The translations under genes were made by a program, and so were the position numbers. Below the pieces are notes generated by a model. The model saw nothing but the letters and a program-made list of their open reading frames with translations. It did not search any database and was not told the origin of the DNA. 64,000 bases of DNA from Flavobacterium sp. ACN6. GTDB taxonomy: Bacteria > Bacteroidota > Bacteroidia > Flavobacteriales > Flavobacteriaceae. Below, in pieces: positions 33,017-41,184 of this stretch. The stretch spans positions 186,001 to 250,000 of the forward strand of contig NZ_MRCQ01000001.1 of NCBI RefSeq assembly GCF_002304005.1. Reading direction: 5' to 3'. Position 1 is the first letter of the stretch. Every line of letters begins with the position of its first letter.

Positions 33017-33720
33017 TTTAAAGAATCTGTTTCCCAAGATCTTGGATTATTTTTAATATAGGAATAAATTTTATCGAATGTTTTGTAATTTCTAACAATA
33101 TGATCATGAAAATTTGCTTGCCATATTGATTCTGAACTGGTTATTTCTTTTGTTGTAACCGATTTAAAAATTGTAACAAATGACGAAATTGAATTGGATT
33201 TTCGGAAAAATTTTGATTCAGATTGATTCTGTAGAGGCGCACAGCAGTGCGTCTCCGCAACGTTTGTCGACAAAGATTTGTCAAATTCCTTTGTGGATGT
33301 GCTGGACGTAGACACACTGCTGTGCGTCTTTACGATATACGCTTCGGGTAAAAATTCGGAATTTGTTTCTGATTCCGATTTATCACATTCCGTTGTCGAT
33401 ATGCTGGGCGTAGACGTACTGCTGTGCGTCTCTACAGTAGAAACGTTCGTTGATTGTATTTCAACTAATAAATGAATATGATTTGGCATAATTATCCAAT
33501 TATGGAAAAACCAATTTTTACGAATCTTTATAGATTTTAAAAGTTCAGTCTCAATAATCTTTCCATTTTCGTTTAAAATCATTTTTCCTTCTGCAATAGT
33601 TCCAAAAAGACATTCTCTATTTTTTGTAACTATCGTAATAAAATAAACTGCTTCACTAGAATAATCCCAATTTCTCAGTCTATTAGAATCGGTTTTAAAC
33701 TTTTCTTTATATAATGTCAT
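33013..33720 (-). CDS. REP-associated tyrosine transposase (RAYT, Y1/IS200-like)
   Basis: This is a Y1-type single-strand transposase of 235 residues. The HUH motif NHIHLL is at 80-85 and the catalytic tyrosine is probably Tyr221 in YSYIKNNPRSW. Between them, residues about 92-167 are a Ser/Thr-rich insertion with the repeated pieces ETHSSTST, KTHSSVST and ETHCCAPL. Those pieces are encoded by three REP-like palindromes with GTAG feet lying inside the gene (33231-33435). RAYTs are domesticated, single-copy transposases that mobilise REP palindromes. Here the gene appears to have received its own type of REP in frame. The stop overlaps the M1 peptidase start. Activity with such an insertion is uncertain. 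Confidence 0.88.
   Translation of the reverse strand: MTLYKEKFKTDSNRLRNWDYSSEAVYFITIVTKNRECLFGTIAEGKMILNENGKIIETELLKSIKIRKNWFFHNWIIMPNHIHLLVEIQSTNVSTVETHSSTSTPSISTTECDKSESETNSEFLPEAYIVKTHSSVSTSSTSTKEFDKSLSTNVAETHCCAPLQNQSESKFFRKSNSISSFVTIFKSVTTKEITSSESIWQANFHDHIVRNYKTFDKIYSYIKNNPRSWETDSLK
33231..33262. repeat. REP-like palindrome inside the RAYT gene, copy A
   Basis: GTAGAGGCGCAC and GTGCGTCTCCGCAAC flank the loop AGCA. The GTAG foot is typical of RAYT-linked REPs. On the coding strand it encodes the ETHCCAPLQ stretch. Confidence 0.65.
33275..33333. repeat. REP-like unit inside the RAYT gene, copy B
   Basis: A unit of about 55 bases from GATTTGTCAAATTCC to GTGCGTCTTTAC, ending in the palindrome GTAGACACAC-TGCT-GTGCGTCT. 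It repeats directly 102 bases later (34 codons, in frame) as copy C with about 80 percent identity by eye. Confidence 0.65.
33377..33435. repeat. REP-like unit inside the RAYT gene, copy C
   Basis: Starts GATTTATCACATTCC and ends with GTAGACGTAC-TGCT-GTGCGTCTCTAC. It is the direct repeat of copy B, and together they code for most of the Ser/Thr-rich insertion. Confidence 0.65.
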
Positions 33721-33740
33721 TATTCTGGCATGTAAATTCC

Positions 33741-33748
33741 CAAAGTTA
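33741..33748 (-). promoter_or_regulatory. Promoter -7 box of the RAYT gene
   Basis: TAACTTTG on the minus strand fits TAnnTTTG and lies 20 bases before the ATG at 33720. It may serve the M1 peptidase as well. Confidence 0.45.
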
Positions 33749-33808
33749 CAAACCTTTCACAAACAAATAGAATGAAATTTGTATGTTTACAGTATAAAAT
33801 ACCAAATC

Positions 33809-34552
33809 GTGTCTGTACCTCAAAAAGCCATATTTAATTGGAGCAGCGGAAAAGATTCTGCTCTTGCCTTATACAAAATACTTCAAAATCCTGATTTTAA
33901 AATTGAATATCTATTAACGAGCGTAAACCAGCAATACCAGCGCATTTCCATGCATGGCGCTCGAGTTGAATTATTAGAAGCACAAGCCAAAAGTATTGGT
34001 TTACCTTTAAAAATCATTCAAATTCCCGAAATGCCAACGATGGAAGTTTATGATACTATAATGTTTGAAACCCTGACAGATATAAAAAATCAAGGCATTA
34101 CACATTCTATTTTTGGTGATATTTTCTTGGAAGATTTGCGTAAATATCGCGAAGATCAATTGGCTAAAGCAGGTTTTAAAGGTGTTTTTCCACTTTGGAA
34201 AATTGAAACAAAAGATTTAATTCAAGAATTTATTGCTTTAGGTTTTAAAACAATTGTAGTTTGTGTAAACGAACGCTATTTAGATAAAAGTTTCGTCGGC
34301 CGGATTATAGATCAGGATTTCATCAATGATTTACCAGAAAATGTTGATGTCTGCGGCGAAAACGGCGAATTTCATACGTTTACATTTGACGGACCTATTT
34401 TTTCAGAACCAATTGATTTTGAAATTGGTGAAATTGTGTATAGAAAATACGAAAGACCTAAAACCGAAGATTGTTCAAATACTGCCTGTGATACCAGTAC
34501 TAGCGACGCTTTCGATTTTGGATTTTGGTATTGTGATTTGATAAAGAAATAA
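33809..34552 (+). CDS. Dph6-like ATP-pyrophosphatase (diphthine-ammonia ligase family)
   Basis: This adenine-nucleotide alpha hydrolase has 247 residues. The P-loop-like motif FNWSSGKDSALALYKI is at 9-24, and YQRISMHGARVELLEAQAKSIGLPLKIIQIP, FGDIFLEDLRKYREDQLAKAGFKGVFPLW and DVCGENGEFHTFTFDGPIF follow; all are typical of the Dph6 domain. Bacteria do not make diphthamide, so the true amidation or ligation substrate is unknown. The frame has no ATG near its start. GTG 33809 gives the family's usual N-terminus, and a TTG ten codons earlier is the other choice. Confidence 0.85.
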   Translation: MSVPQKAIFNWSSGKDSALALYKILQNPDFKIEYLLTSVNQQYQRISMHGARVELLEAQAKSIGLPLKIIQIPEMPTMEVYDTIMFETLTDIKNQGITHSIFGDIFLEDLRKYREDQLAKAGFKGVFPLWKIETKDLIQEFIALGFKTIVVCVNERYLDKSFVGRIIDQDFINDLPENVDVCGENGEFHTFTFDGPIFSEPIDFEIGEIVYRKYERPKTEDCSNTACDTSTSDAFDFGFWYCDLIKK

Positions 34553-34556
34553 GATA

Positions 34557-34949
34557 TTAAGTCGACATATCAACCCAGGTTTTTAAATACCACAAACCTT
34601 TCTTTTGAATAAAAATATATTCTACGAAAATTCCGTTATCCTTGCCTCGTTGCTTTATAATAACGGTACTATTTTTTGGAACATTTTTTTGTTCATAGTC
34701 GCTTCCCTTATCATCAAGTTTGATCATTTTATAATCATTTTTAGCAATTACATAATCAACCTGTTCAAAATCGTCATTATTCATTTTTACTGTTAGAGGA
34801 AAATTAATTCTGCTCAATTGAAAATCTTTACTTTCTTTAAATTTCTTTAAAAAAGAACTGAAAACCTCTTCTTTAACAACAGCTTTATTTTGAGCTGTTA
34901 CTGAATTATTTAAAAGAAACACGCAAAAAATAATTAGTAGTTTTTTCAT
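34557..34949 (-). CDS. Secreted protein, possibly DUF4348
   Basis: The protein has 130 residues. A signal peptide ends about TAQ-NK (residues 1-20). The mature part opens with VFSSFLKKFKESKDFQLSRINFPLTVK, which resembles the DUF4348 family (F-x-FF-x-KF, FQ-x-RI-x-FPL), and ends with beta strands (VEYIFIQKKGLWYLKTWVD). The function is unknown. The stop of the upstream DUF1697 gene overlaps its start codon region by one base, so the two are cotranscribed. It is convergent with the Dph6-like gene, with only five bases between. Confidence 0.7.
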   Translation of the reverse strand: MKKLLIIFCVFLLNNSVTAQNKAVVKEEVFSSFLKKFKESKDFQLSRINFPLTVKMNNDDFEQVDYVIAKNDYKMIKLDDKGSDYEQKNVPKNSTVIIKQRGKDNGIFVEYIFIQKKGLWYLKTWVDMST

Positions 34950-35494
34950 TATTCTGAATACATATTTAAAAGATTAGTAACTGTGTTCCAGTTTCTAATT
35001 GTGGCTGTTACATTTAATTTTTTCTCGATATATTTTTGATCAAAACGGGTTTTTCCTGCGCCAACAGCGTATTTTATAAAAATTTTATTTTCATCAATAC
35101 TAGCTTCGTCAGGTTTAAACTGACTGATTTTTAAATCGTTTATATTTTCTTTCTTTAAAGCCGTCGAAACAAAAGCAACATATAGTTTTTTAGAATCTAT
35201 ATCTTTCTCTTTCAAAAACGGATTATTAGCAAAGCAAGATTCCAAATCTGCTTTTGTAATTACAACCACAGGAACTTCATGTCCGAAAACTTTAAATATT
35301 TCCTGTTTAATCATAAAACCTACTTTCGAAGCATCTTCTTCGCTGTCAATAAACACATTTCCAGATTGTAAATACGTTCGGACATTTTGAAAACCAATAT
35401 TTTCCAGCATTGTTTTTAAAGCTTCCATTTTCATCATGTTGTGCCCCGAAACGTTGATTCCGCGTAAAAGTGCTAAATGTGTTATCATTATCAT
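34949..35494 (-). CDS. DUF1697 family protein
   Basis: The protein has 181 residues and is cytoplasmic. HLALLRGINVSGHNMMKMEALKTMLENIGFQNVRTYLQSGNVFIDS is the family signature, forming a ferredoxin-like fold. A second half has KKLYVAFVSTALKKENI and a RNWNTVTNLLNM ending. Its function is not established. The frame has ATG at 35494 and again two codons later. It heads a two-gene unit with the secreted protein downstream. Confidence 0.88.
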   Translation of the reverse strand: MIMITHLALLRGINVSGHNMMKMEALKTMLENIGFQNVRTYLQSGNVFIDSEEDASKVGFMIKQEIFKVFGHEVPVVVITKADLESCFANNPFLKEKDIDSKKLYVAFVSTALKKENINDLKISQFKPDEASIDENKIFIKYAVGAGKTRFDQKYIEKKLNVTATIRNWNTVTNLLNMYSE

Positions 35495-35565
35495 TTTTTT
35501 AAAAGAAAAAAGTATTCAATTTTAAAATCGAATACTTTTAAATACCAAAAACAAACTTACGTTTT

Positions 35566-35979
35566 TTATTTTTCTTTTTTATATGTTAATTGGTAATCGC
35601 ACATTTTCGCCGAATTTTCTAAATGGCCATCTAAAATATATAAAAGTTCACTTTTACCTCCAAAACCACTAGAACAACTGTAGATCAAATTTGAAGGTTC
35701 CGAATACGTTAATTGAAAATTAGGTTTGTCTTCACGGGTAAATAATTCAAAAGTTCCTGATAGATTTGCAGTTACTCCATTAACTGTTTTTACTCTCGTA
35801 AAAGTATTGTTTTTATTAAAGACATAATGGTCGCTCCAGCCTTCTGCAGTATCATCAATACTTACCCATTTCCCATAGTAATCAGTTCCTGTATATCTCG
35901 TATTTTCATCAGAACGATCGTCACTTGAGCAAGCAGCCACAGAAATAAGCACTAAAATTAAAAGTCCAATTTTTTTCAT
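35566..35979 (-). CDS. Small lipoprotein of unknown function
   Basis: The protein has 137 residues. A lipoprotein signal ends in LISVAAC (Cys17), followed by SSDDRSDE, the acidic start common in Flavobacterium lipoproteins. The rest looks like a small beta barrel, lipocalin-like, with GTDYYGKWVSIDDTAEGW, NNTFTRVKTVNG and SGTFELFTRED, which is a common pattern in this phylum. The fold assignment is inferred. It has about 70 bases upstream of DUF1697 on the same strand. Confidence 0.65.
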   Translation of the reverse strand: MKKIGLLILVLISVAACSSDDRSDENTRYTGTDYYGKWVSIDDTAEGWSDHYVFNKNNTFTRVKTVNGVTANLSGTFELFTREDKPNFQLTYSEPSNLIYSCSSGFGGKSELLYILDGHLENSAKMCDYQLTYKKEK

Positions 35980-36208
35980 TTTTATAGTTTTTAAGGTTTA
36001 ACTATTAGTAAGATATTACTTGATAACTATGGTTGCGTCTGCTTTAAGCAATTTAATGATAAGTTAATATTGGACTTGAAATTATAATTCATTTTCAAAT
36101 TTCCTAATTAAGATTTATCTTCGCTTTCAAATTAAATTCCAATCTAAAAATTCCAAATACCAATTTTTCCCAATCTCAAATCTAAAATCAACCATCTAAA
36201 ATATTTTA

Positions 36209-38317
36209 ATGTCTAATAATATTCTTGAAACTCCAATTGAATACTTAAAAGGTGTTGGCCCAAGCCGTGGTCAGTTACTGCGTAAGGAATTGGGCATTCA
36301 TAAATATGGAGATTTAGTCAATTTTTTTCCGAATCGCTATATCGATCGTACGCGATATTATAAGATTAACGAATTGCAGAATACAGGTTCGGAGGTTCAG
36401 ATTATTGGAAAAATAATTAATATTAAAACGGTCGAATTTGCCAAAAACAAAAAACGTCTTGTTGCCACTTTCGTGGATGACACAGGGCAGATTGACTTAA
36501 ACTGGTTTCAAGGTCATAAATGGATTCGCGAAAGCTTAAAGCTTAATGAACCGCTGGTTATTTTTGGAAAATGCTCTTTATATGGAAGCCAATTTAGTAT
36601 GGCGCATCCTGAAATTGAGTTGCTGGCAGAACATGAAAGAAGTCTGCGTTCTGCAATGCAGCCAGTTTATCCTTCAACAGAAGCCTTGACGAATAAGGGA
36701 ATTTCAAATCGTACCATCAACAAGCTGATGGAACAGCTTTTTTTGGAAACCCAGGCTTTATTTACCGAAACTTTTCCGCCTTATTTGATTGAAGAATTAA
36801 AATTGATTCCGAAAAGAGCAGCTTTATTTAATATTCATTTTCCAAAGAGCGTCGATATTTTAGCGAAAGCGCAATTCAGATTAAAATTTGAGGAATTATT
36901 TTTTATCCAGCTTCAATTAATTACCAAAAATCTTATTCGGAAACATAAGATTAAAGGTCATCCTTTTGACAAAGTAGGAGAATTATTTAATGACTTTTAT
37001 AAAAATCATCTTCCTTTTGATTTGACTAATGCTCAAAAGAGAGTAATTAAGGAAATCCGGACAGACATGGGAAGTAATGCCCAAATGAATCGCCTGCTTC
37101 AGGGTGATGTTGGTTCGGGAAAAACAATTGTTGCTTTTATGAGCATGCTTCTTGCGATGGATAACGGTTTTCAAGCTTGTTTAATGGCACCGACTGAGAT
37201 TCTAGCCAATCAGCATTTTCTAGGTTTGTCTGAATTTGCAAATACTTTAAATATCAATATCAGAATATTAACGGGTTCTACTAAAACTTCTGAAAGAAGA
37301 ATTATTCATGAAGAACTTGAAAACGGTACATTGAAAATTTTAATTGGAACACACGCTTTATTAGAAGATAAAGTAAAATTCCAAAATTTAGGTTTAGCCG
37401 TAATTGATGAACAGCATCGCTTTGGTGTAGAACAGCGCTCTAAATTGTGGAAAAAAAATGAAATTCCACCTCATGTTTTAGTAATGACTGCAACGCCAAT
37501 TCCGAGAACTTTGGCAATGAGTTTATATGGTGATTTAGATATTTCTGTAATTGATGAATTACCGCCGGGAAGAAAACCAATTCAAACCGTACATCGTTTT
37601 GATTCGAATCGTTTGAAAGTGTGGAAATTTCTTCGAGATGAAATCGCAAAAGGAAGACAAATTTATATTGTATATCCGCTTATTCAGGAATCTGAAAAAA
37701 TGGATTATAAGGATTTAATGGACGGTTACGAAAGTATTTCACGTGATTTCCCTCTTCCGCAATATGCTATTTCAATTCTGCACGGAAAAATGAAACCTGC
37801 CGATAAAGATGCCGAAATGAAACGTTTCTCGGAAGGAAAAACCAATATTATGGTTGCGACAACGGTAATTGAAGTTGGTGTAAATGTCCCGAATGCGAGC
37901 GTTATGATTATAGAAAGTGCCGAAAGATTCGGACTTTCGCAATTGCATCAGCTTCGTGGACGCGTTGGTCGTGGCGCTGAACAAAGTTATTGCATCTTAA
38001 TGACTAGTCATAAATTAAGTTCTGACAGTAAAACCCGAATGGAAACTATGGTTCAGACTAATGATGGTTTCGAAATCGCCGAAGTAGATCTAAAACTTCG
38101 CGGTCCCGGTGACTTAATGGGGACACAGCAAAGTGGTGTCTTGAACCTTCAAATTGCAGATATTGTAAGAGACAGAGACATTTTATCTGTGGCGCGAAAT
38201 TATGCCATGAAAATCTTAAAAGAAGATTCGGCATTACAAAAACCGGAGCACGCTGTACTTAAAGCTATTTTCATCGAATTGACCAAAAAGAAAAATATTT
38301 GGAATTATATTTCTTAG
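36209..38317 (+). CDS. recG: ATP-dependent DNA helicase RecG
   Basis: RecG remodels stalled replication forks and Holliday junctions. It has 702 residues, as usual. The wedge domain with an OB fold (about 20-160, LGIHKYGDLVNFFPNRYIDRT) comes first. The helicase core follows: Walker A QGDVGSGKTIVAF near 297-309, APTEILANQH, VIDEQHRFGVEQR (DEQH box) near 398, MTATPIPRTLA, motif V TTVIEVGVNVPNA and motif VI QLHQLRGRVGRG. The C-terminal hook LRGPGDLMGTQQSG is present. All motifs are intact. The 229 bases upstream hold AATCTAAAATC-type repeats and no obvious promoter. Confidence 0.97.
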   Translation: MSNNILETPIEYLKGVGPSRGQLLRKELGIHKYGDLVNFFPNRYIDRTRYYKINELQNTGSEVQIIGKIINIKTVEFAKNKKRLVATFVDDTGQIDLNWFQGHKWIRESLKLNEPLVIFGKCSLYGSQFSMAHPEIELLAEHERSLRSAMQPVYPSTEALTNKGISNRTINKLMEQLFLETQALFTETFPPYLIEELKLIPKRAALFNIHFPKSVDILAKAQFRLKFEELFFIQLQLITKNLIRKHKIKGHPFDKVGELFNDFYKNHLPFDLTNAQKRVIKEIRTDMGSNAQMNRLLQGDVGSGKTIVAFMSMLLAMDNGFQACLMAPTEILANQHFLGLSEFANTLNINIRILTGSTKTSERRIIHEELENGTLKILIGTHALLEDKVKFQNLGLAVIDEQHRFGVEQRSKLWKKNEIPPHVLVMTATPIPRTLAMSLYGDLDISVIDELPPGRKPIQTVHRFDSNRLKVWKFLRDEIAKGRQIYIVYPLIQESEKMDYKDLMDGYESISRDFPLPQYAISILHGKMKPADKDAEMKRFSEGKTNIMVATTVIEVGVNVPNASVMIIESAERFGLSQLHQLRGRVGRGAEQSYCILMTSHKLSSDSKTRMETMVQTNDGFEIAEVDLKLRGPGDLMGTQQSGVLNLQIADIVRDRDILSVARNYAMKILKEDSALQKPEHAVLKAIFIELTKKKNIWNYIS

Positions 38318-38645
38318 GGAGTGAACTAAGGTTCTGAGATGCTAAGTTACTGAGGTACTGAGGTACTAAGATTCTGAAATTCTGAGGTTGTGAGGTATTA
38401 TAATGCAACTTATTACTTGATTGTCATTCTGAGCGAAGTCGAAGACTAATGAAAACAAAAAAACCTTTACCCCTTAGCTCCTCAGTCCCGAAGCTTCGGG
38501 ATAGAACCTTAAAAAAAAAAACATACTTCACTGTATCTGCCTTAAATCCATAAGTTTTCAATATTCAGGTGATTTAGATTTGTTGGGGTGCAAATTTTTA
38601 TTGAATATCCGAATTGATACAATGAAGCATATTTATGTTTTTAAA
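38318..38645. repeat. Repeat-filled gap after recG
   Basis: No gene is seen. The first 80 bases are a degenerate tract of CTGAGGTACTGAGGTACTAAG-like units. At 38421-38446 lies TTGTCATTCTGAGCGAAG, one arm of a repeat common in bacteria. At 38486-38501 lies the perfect palindrome TCCCGAAGCTTCGGGA (REP-like copy 5). The outer pieces AAGGTTCT (near 38329) and AGAACCTT (38503-38510) are complementary, so the gap could fold as one large structure. Confidence 0.55.
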
Positions 38646-39245
38646 TTATTTTTTGGGCGGACTTTTAGAAAACAATCCGCTCAATAAACCTTTGCTTATC
38701 TTATTTTTATCATCTTTTCCAGTAGCAATCAAATGATCGATATACTCCATGTAGGTTTTCTTTCGTTCTTCCAGAAAACCAACCAAATATTCTTCAGAAG
38801 CTTGTACACCACTGGTTTCTTCAATCTGTAAAAGTTTTTTATATAAAGGTTCGATAAATTTTACGATAATTTCGTTTGGAACAGATTTTCTTGTTCCAAA
38901 GAAACCTACAATTTCTCCGTCAGTATCTGCGATAATTTTAAAATTGGTTACAACCCAATAAAAACGACCTGTTTTAGCCATGTTCTTTATAATAACATGA
39001 ATGTTTTCGCTCGATTTAATGCTGTCCCATAAGAATTTAAAAATCACTTTTGGCATATCAGGATGGCGAATTATATTGTGAGGCTGACCAACAAGCTCAA
39101 ATTCATCATAACCAGAAACATCTATAAAGTCTTCATTGGCATATAAAATTGTCCCTTTTTTGTCGGTCTTACTCAGCAGTACTTTATTCTTGTTCCAATC
39201 TACTTCTCGATCTGAAGGTGTTGGACGATTAAATCTGGTATCCAT
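38646..39245 (-). CDS. PAS-domain protein, Aer-like
   Basis: The protein has 199 residues with one PAS domain (about 20-125) and a short helical tail. KTDKKGTILYANEDFIDVSGYDEFELVGQPHNIIRHPDMPKVIFKFLWDSI is the pattern of Aer-type sensory PAS domains, which in E. coli bind FAD. AKTGRFYWVVTNFKI follows. No kinase, methyl-accepting or output domain is present and no membrane segment is seen, so it must signal by contact. It is encoded on the same strand as a helical protein and a membrane sensor-like protein. Confidence 0.88.
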   Translation of the reverse strand: MDTRFNRPTPSDREVDWNKNKVLLSKTDKKGTILYANEDFIDVSGYDEFELVGQPHNIIRHPDMPKVIFKFLWDSIKSSENIHVIIKNMAKTGRFYWVVTNFKIIADTDGEIVGFFGTRKSVPNEIIVKFIEPLYKKLLQIEETSGVQASEEYLVGFLEERKKTYMEYIDHLIATGKDDKNKISKGLLSGLFSKSPPKK

Positions 39246-39304
39246 AAATTTTACATTTAAATTAATTTACAATTCAATAGTTATTAAATGAATCTTTAAA
39301 ATTT

Positions 39305-39649
39305 TTAATTTAATTCGATTTCTAAAACAAGCAGAATATTTCTGATTTTATGAAAAACCATTTCTAATTCGCTTTCAAGCCATTCTGGAATCTCATTATT
39401 CACCGCCAGATTTAGATTGTGAATATCTGTAATAATCTGAATTAGTTTTCTATATTGAAAATCAAGATTATAAACTTGAGAATTATCTCTATATCCTTTT
39501 AAAATCTCCTTAACTTCTGCTTCAAATTCAGATGCAGCGCCAATCTTATCGATGGAATTTAGTGTTATACTATCACTTAAAAAATGATCAATAGTTTTTT
39601 TTAAATTATGCAGCGTTGGAACTGCAGTTGGAAAATCATGCTTAAACAT
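39305..39649 (-). CDS. Small helical protein of unknown function
   Basis: The protein has 114 residues, almost entirely helical by eye and acidic, with no signal peptide. FPTAVPTLHNLKKTIDHFLSD, EFEAEVKEILKGYRDN and FHKIRNILLVLEIELN suggest a four-helix bundle. One could think of an Hpt-like bundle, but there is no convincing histidine context. The position between the PAS protein and the membrane sensor-like gene suggests it is a connector in the same pathway, which is inference from the neighbours only. Confidence 0.6.
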   Translation of the reverse strand: MFKHDFPTAVPTLHNLKKTIDHFLSDSITLNSIDKIGAASEFEAEVKEILKGYRDNSQVYNLDFQYRKLIQIITDIHNLNLAVNNEIPEWLESELEMVFHKIRNILLVLEIELN

Positions 39650-39700
39650 TGCAGCAGGTTTAAAAAATTAATATGTAGTTGGAAGTTGGTTTTTAAAAAT

Positions 39701-40555
39701 CTAACTCCTGCTGCTTGTTGATTTCACATGAATATCATTCACTAAATCGTCAATTTTCTTGGCGCTTTCTCTCATCATTTCAAGGTAAGTAAGCAATTTA
39801 TCATTATCGGTATGTCCTTTTGAAACATCAATTAGTTTTAAAACTGAGTTTACAGGAAGTTTCAAATCCAATGTTGTTCTATGAATAAAATCATTATAAT
39901 CTTTTGTAGCCGACATAGAACTGTATTTAGCAGAAGCCAGTTTCATGTTTTCCAATTCATATTCGTCTGAAATTTTAGAAATATGATTCTCACTATGTTC
40001 CTTAAAATAATAGGCCCAATATCCATTCATAAAAAACACAACAGCAGCCAAAATGGTATGAATAAGAAGTGTTTCTATATCAAAATTTACTTGTGAAAAA
40101 TAAACTTGGAGACCGTTTGCGTCATTGTAAACGAAGTTTTGCAAATATGCCAATCCTGCGTGATGCATCACAACCAGAAGAGTCAGCGGTATTTGAAGTT
40201 TCCAGTTTTGATAAATAATTAAAATTGTACTGGCTATAAATACCGTAAAATGCATTTCAAACATTCCATGCATCTGATAAATATACTGAGCCATAAAAAT
40301 CGCTAGAACAACCGATAAAACATATTGGTAAAACTTAGAATTCTTCATAAAAAATTTAGCCGAATAATAGGCCAAAAGATTTAGCGTTCCCACTCCTACT
40401 CCAATTTCGAAAGTGTCATATTTAAAAGATAATCCTATTCCGAGAAGAAAATAAACGGCAAGCACATAATTAATAATCGTATCCGATTTCTGCGTCATTG
40501 TTGACATAAAACTGTGCAGATAATCTTGTTCATTTAAACTAGCTTTTGTTTTCAT
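39701..40555 (-). CDS. Membrane sensor-like protein with degenerate HisKA tail
   Basis: The protein has 284 residues. Six membrane segments lie between about 29 and 183. The stretch HGMFEMHFTVFIASTILIIYQNW resembles the membrane sensor region of some methyl-accepting chemotaxis proteins and related sensors. A coiled linker follows, then a HisKA-like two-helix domain (about 215-275). In its H-box the phosphoacceptor histidine is replaced: the line reads RTTLDLKLPVNS, with Leu229 where His is expected. No ATPase domain follows. It therefore cannot autophosphorylate and may act as a scaffold or a titrating partner for a true kinase. Confidence 0.75.
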   Translation of the reverse strand: MKTKASLNEQDYLHSFMSTMTQKSDTIINYVLAVYFLLGIGLSFKYDTFEIGVGVGTLNLLAYYSAKFFMKNSKFYQYVLSVVLAIFMAQYIYQMHGMFEMHFTVFIASTILIIYQNWKLQIPLTLLVVMHHAGLAYLQNFVYNDANGLQVYFSQVNFDIETLLIHTILAAVVFFMNGYWAYYFKEHSENHISKISDEYELENMKLASAKYSSMSATKDYNDFIHRTTLDLKLPVNSVLKLIDVSKGHTDNDKLLTYLEMMRESAKKIDDLVNDIHVKSTSSRS

Positions 40556-40584
40556 AGGTTTCAGTTTTTTGATTTAGGTGAGAT

Positions 40585-41184
40585 TTATTTAGTACAATTT
40601 GGTAACGAACATCCGTATGCCCTCAGGGCAAAAGCATTAAACGAAGGTTTGTAATTTTTATGTAACAGAGAATCAATTGCCATTTGTGCATAATTACTTT
40701 TAGCATCAGTGCAATATCTCGTTTTGTTGTAATTACCTCTATAATATAAAGTACGCGAAGAATCTAGTAAAACCGCTTGTGGAGTCGAAAAAACACCGCA
40801 TTTCGCTGCAATTGCTTCATCAAAATAAATAGGAATTTGAGCATCAAACTTTTTTTGAATTTCATCAATTGTAAAATGTTTCTTTTTGTTTAACACTACA
40901 ATTTTAAAATTAATCTGACTGCCGTATTTTTTAATTAGCTCGCTAACATGTGGTACATTAAAGCGCGAACACGGACAATCTGGATTAAAGAAATGTATAA
41001 ATACAGGTTTGTTGTCGAATGCGCAGCAAGGTCCTAATTCAACTTTAGAGCCCATTGCAATAGGGTGATAATTTTGCGGTAGTGGCGTAGGAAGACTGTA
41101 TTTGAACTCATTCTGCCAAAACAAATAACCAATGGAAAGAAGTAAAAATGTAAACCATAAAAATAGAAGTAATTTTTTCTTCAT
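40585..41184 (-). CDS. Membrane-anchored cysteine-rich thioredoxin-like protein
   Basis: The protein has 199 residues. One N-terminal membrane segment (about 4-23) leaves the rest outside the cytoplasm. HFFNPDCPCSRFNVPHV near 64-80 is a thioredoxin-like active site with CPC (Cys70, Cys72), and FSTPQ near 132-136 gives the cis-proline. In all eight cysteines are seen: 53, 54, 70, 72, 129, 158, 192, 197, more than usual. It may belong to DUF6436, by memory only. It is the first gene of the minus-strand sensory cluster, divergent from the RND operon. A role in envelope redox is likely but untested. Confidence 0.75.
   Translation of the reverse strand: MKKKLLLFLWFTFLLLSIGYLFWQNEFKYSLPTPLPQNYHPIAMGSKVELGPCCAFDNKPVFIHFFNPDCPCSRFNVPHVSELIKKYGSQINFKIVVLNKKKHFTIDEIQKKFDAQIPIYFDEAIAAKCGVFSTPQAVLLDSSRTLYYRGNYNKTRYCTDAKSNYAQMAIDSLLHKNYKPSFNAFALRAYGCSLPNCTK

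Noticed and set aside
33278..33475. 65-residue plus-strand frame over the RAYT gene
   Set aside because: It is the complement of the repeated palindromic region. Symmetry of the palindromes keeps both strands open, so it is not independent evidence of a gene.
39305..39649. Hpt phosphotransfer domain
   Set aside because: It is helical and near a pseudo-kinase, but no histidine sits in the usual HxxKG-like context, so I left it unassigned.
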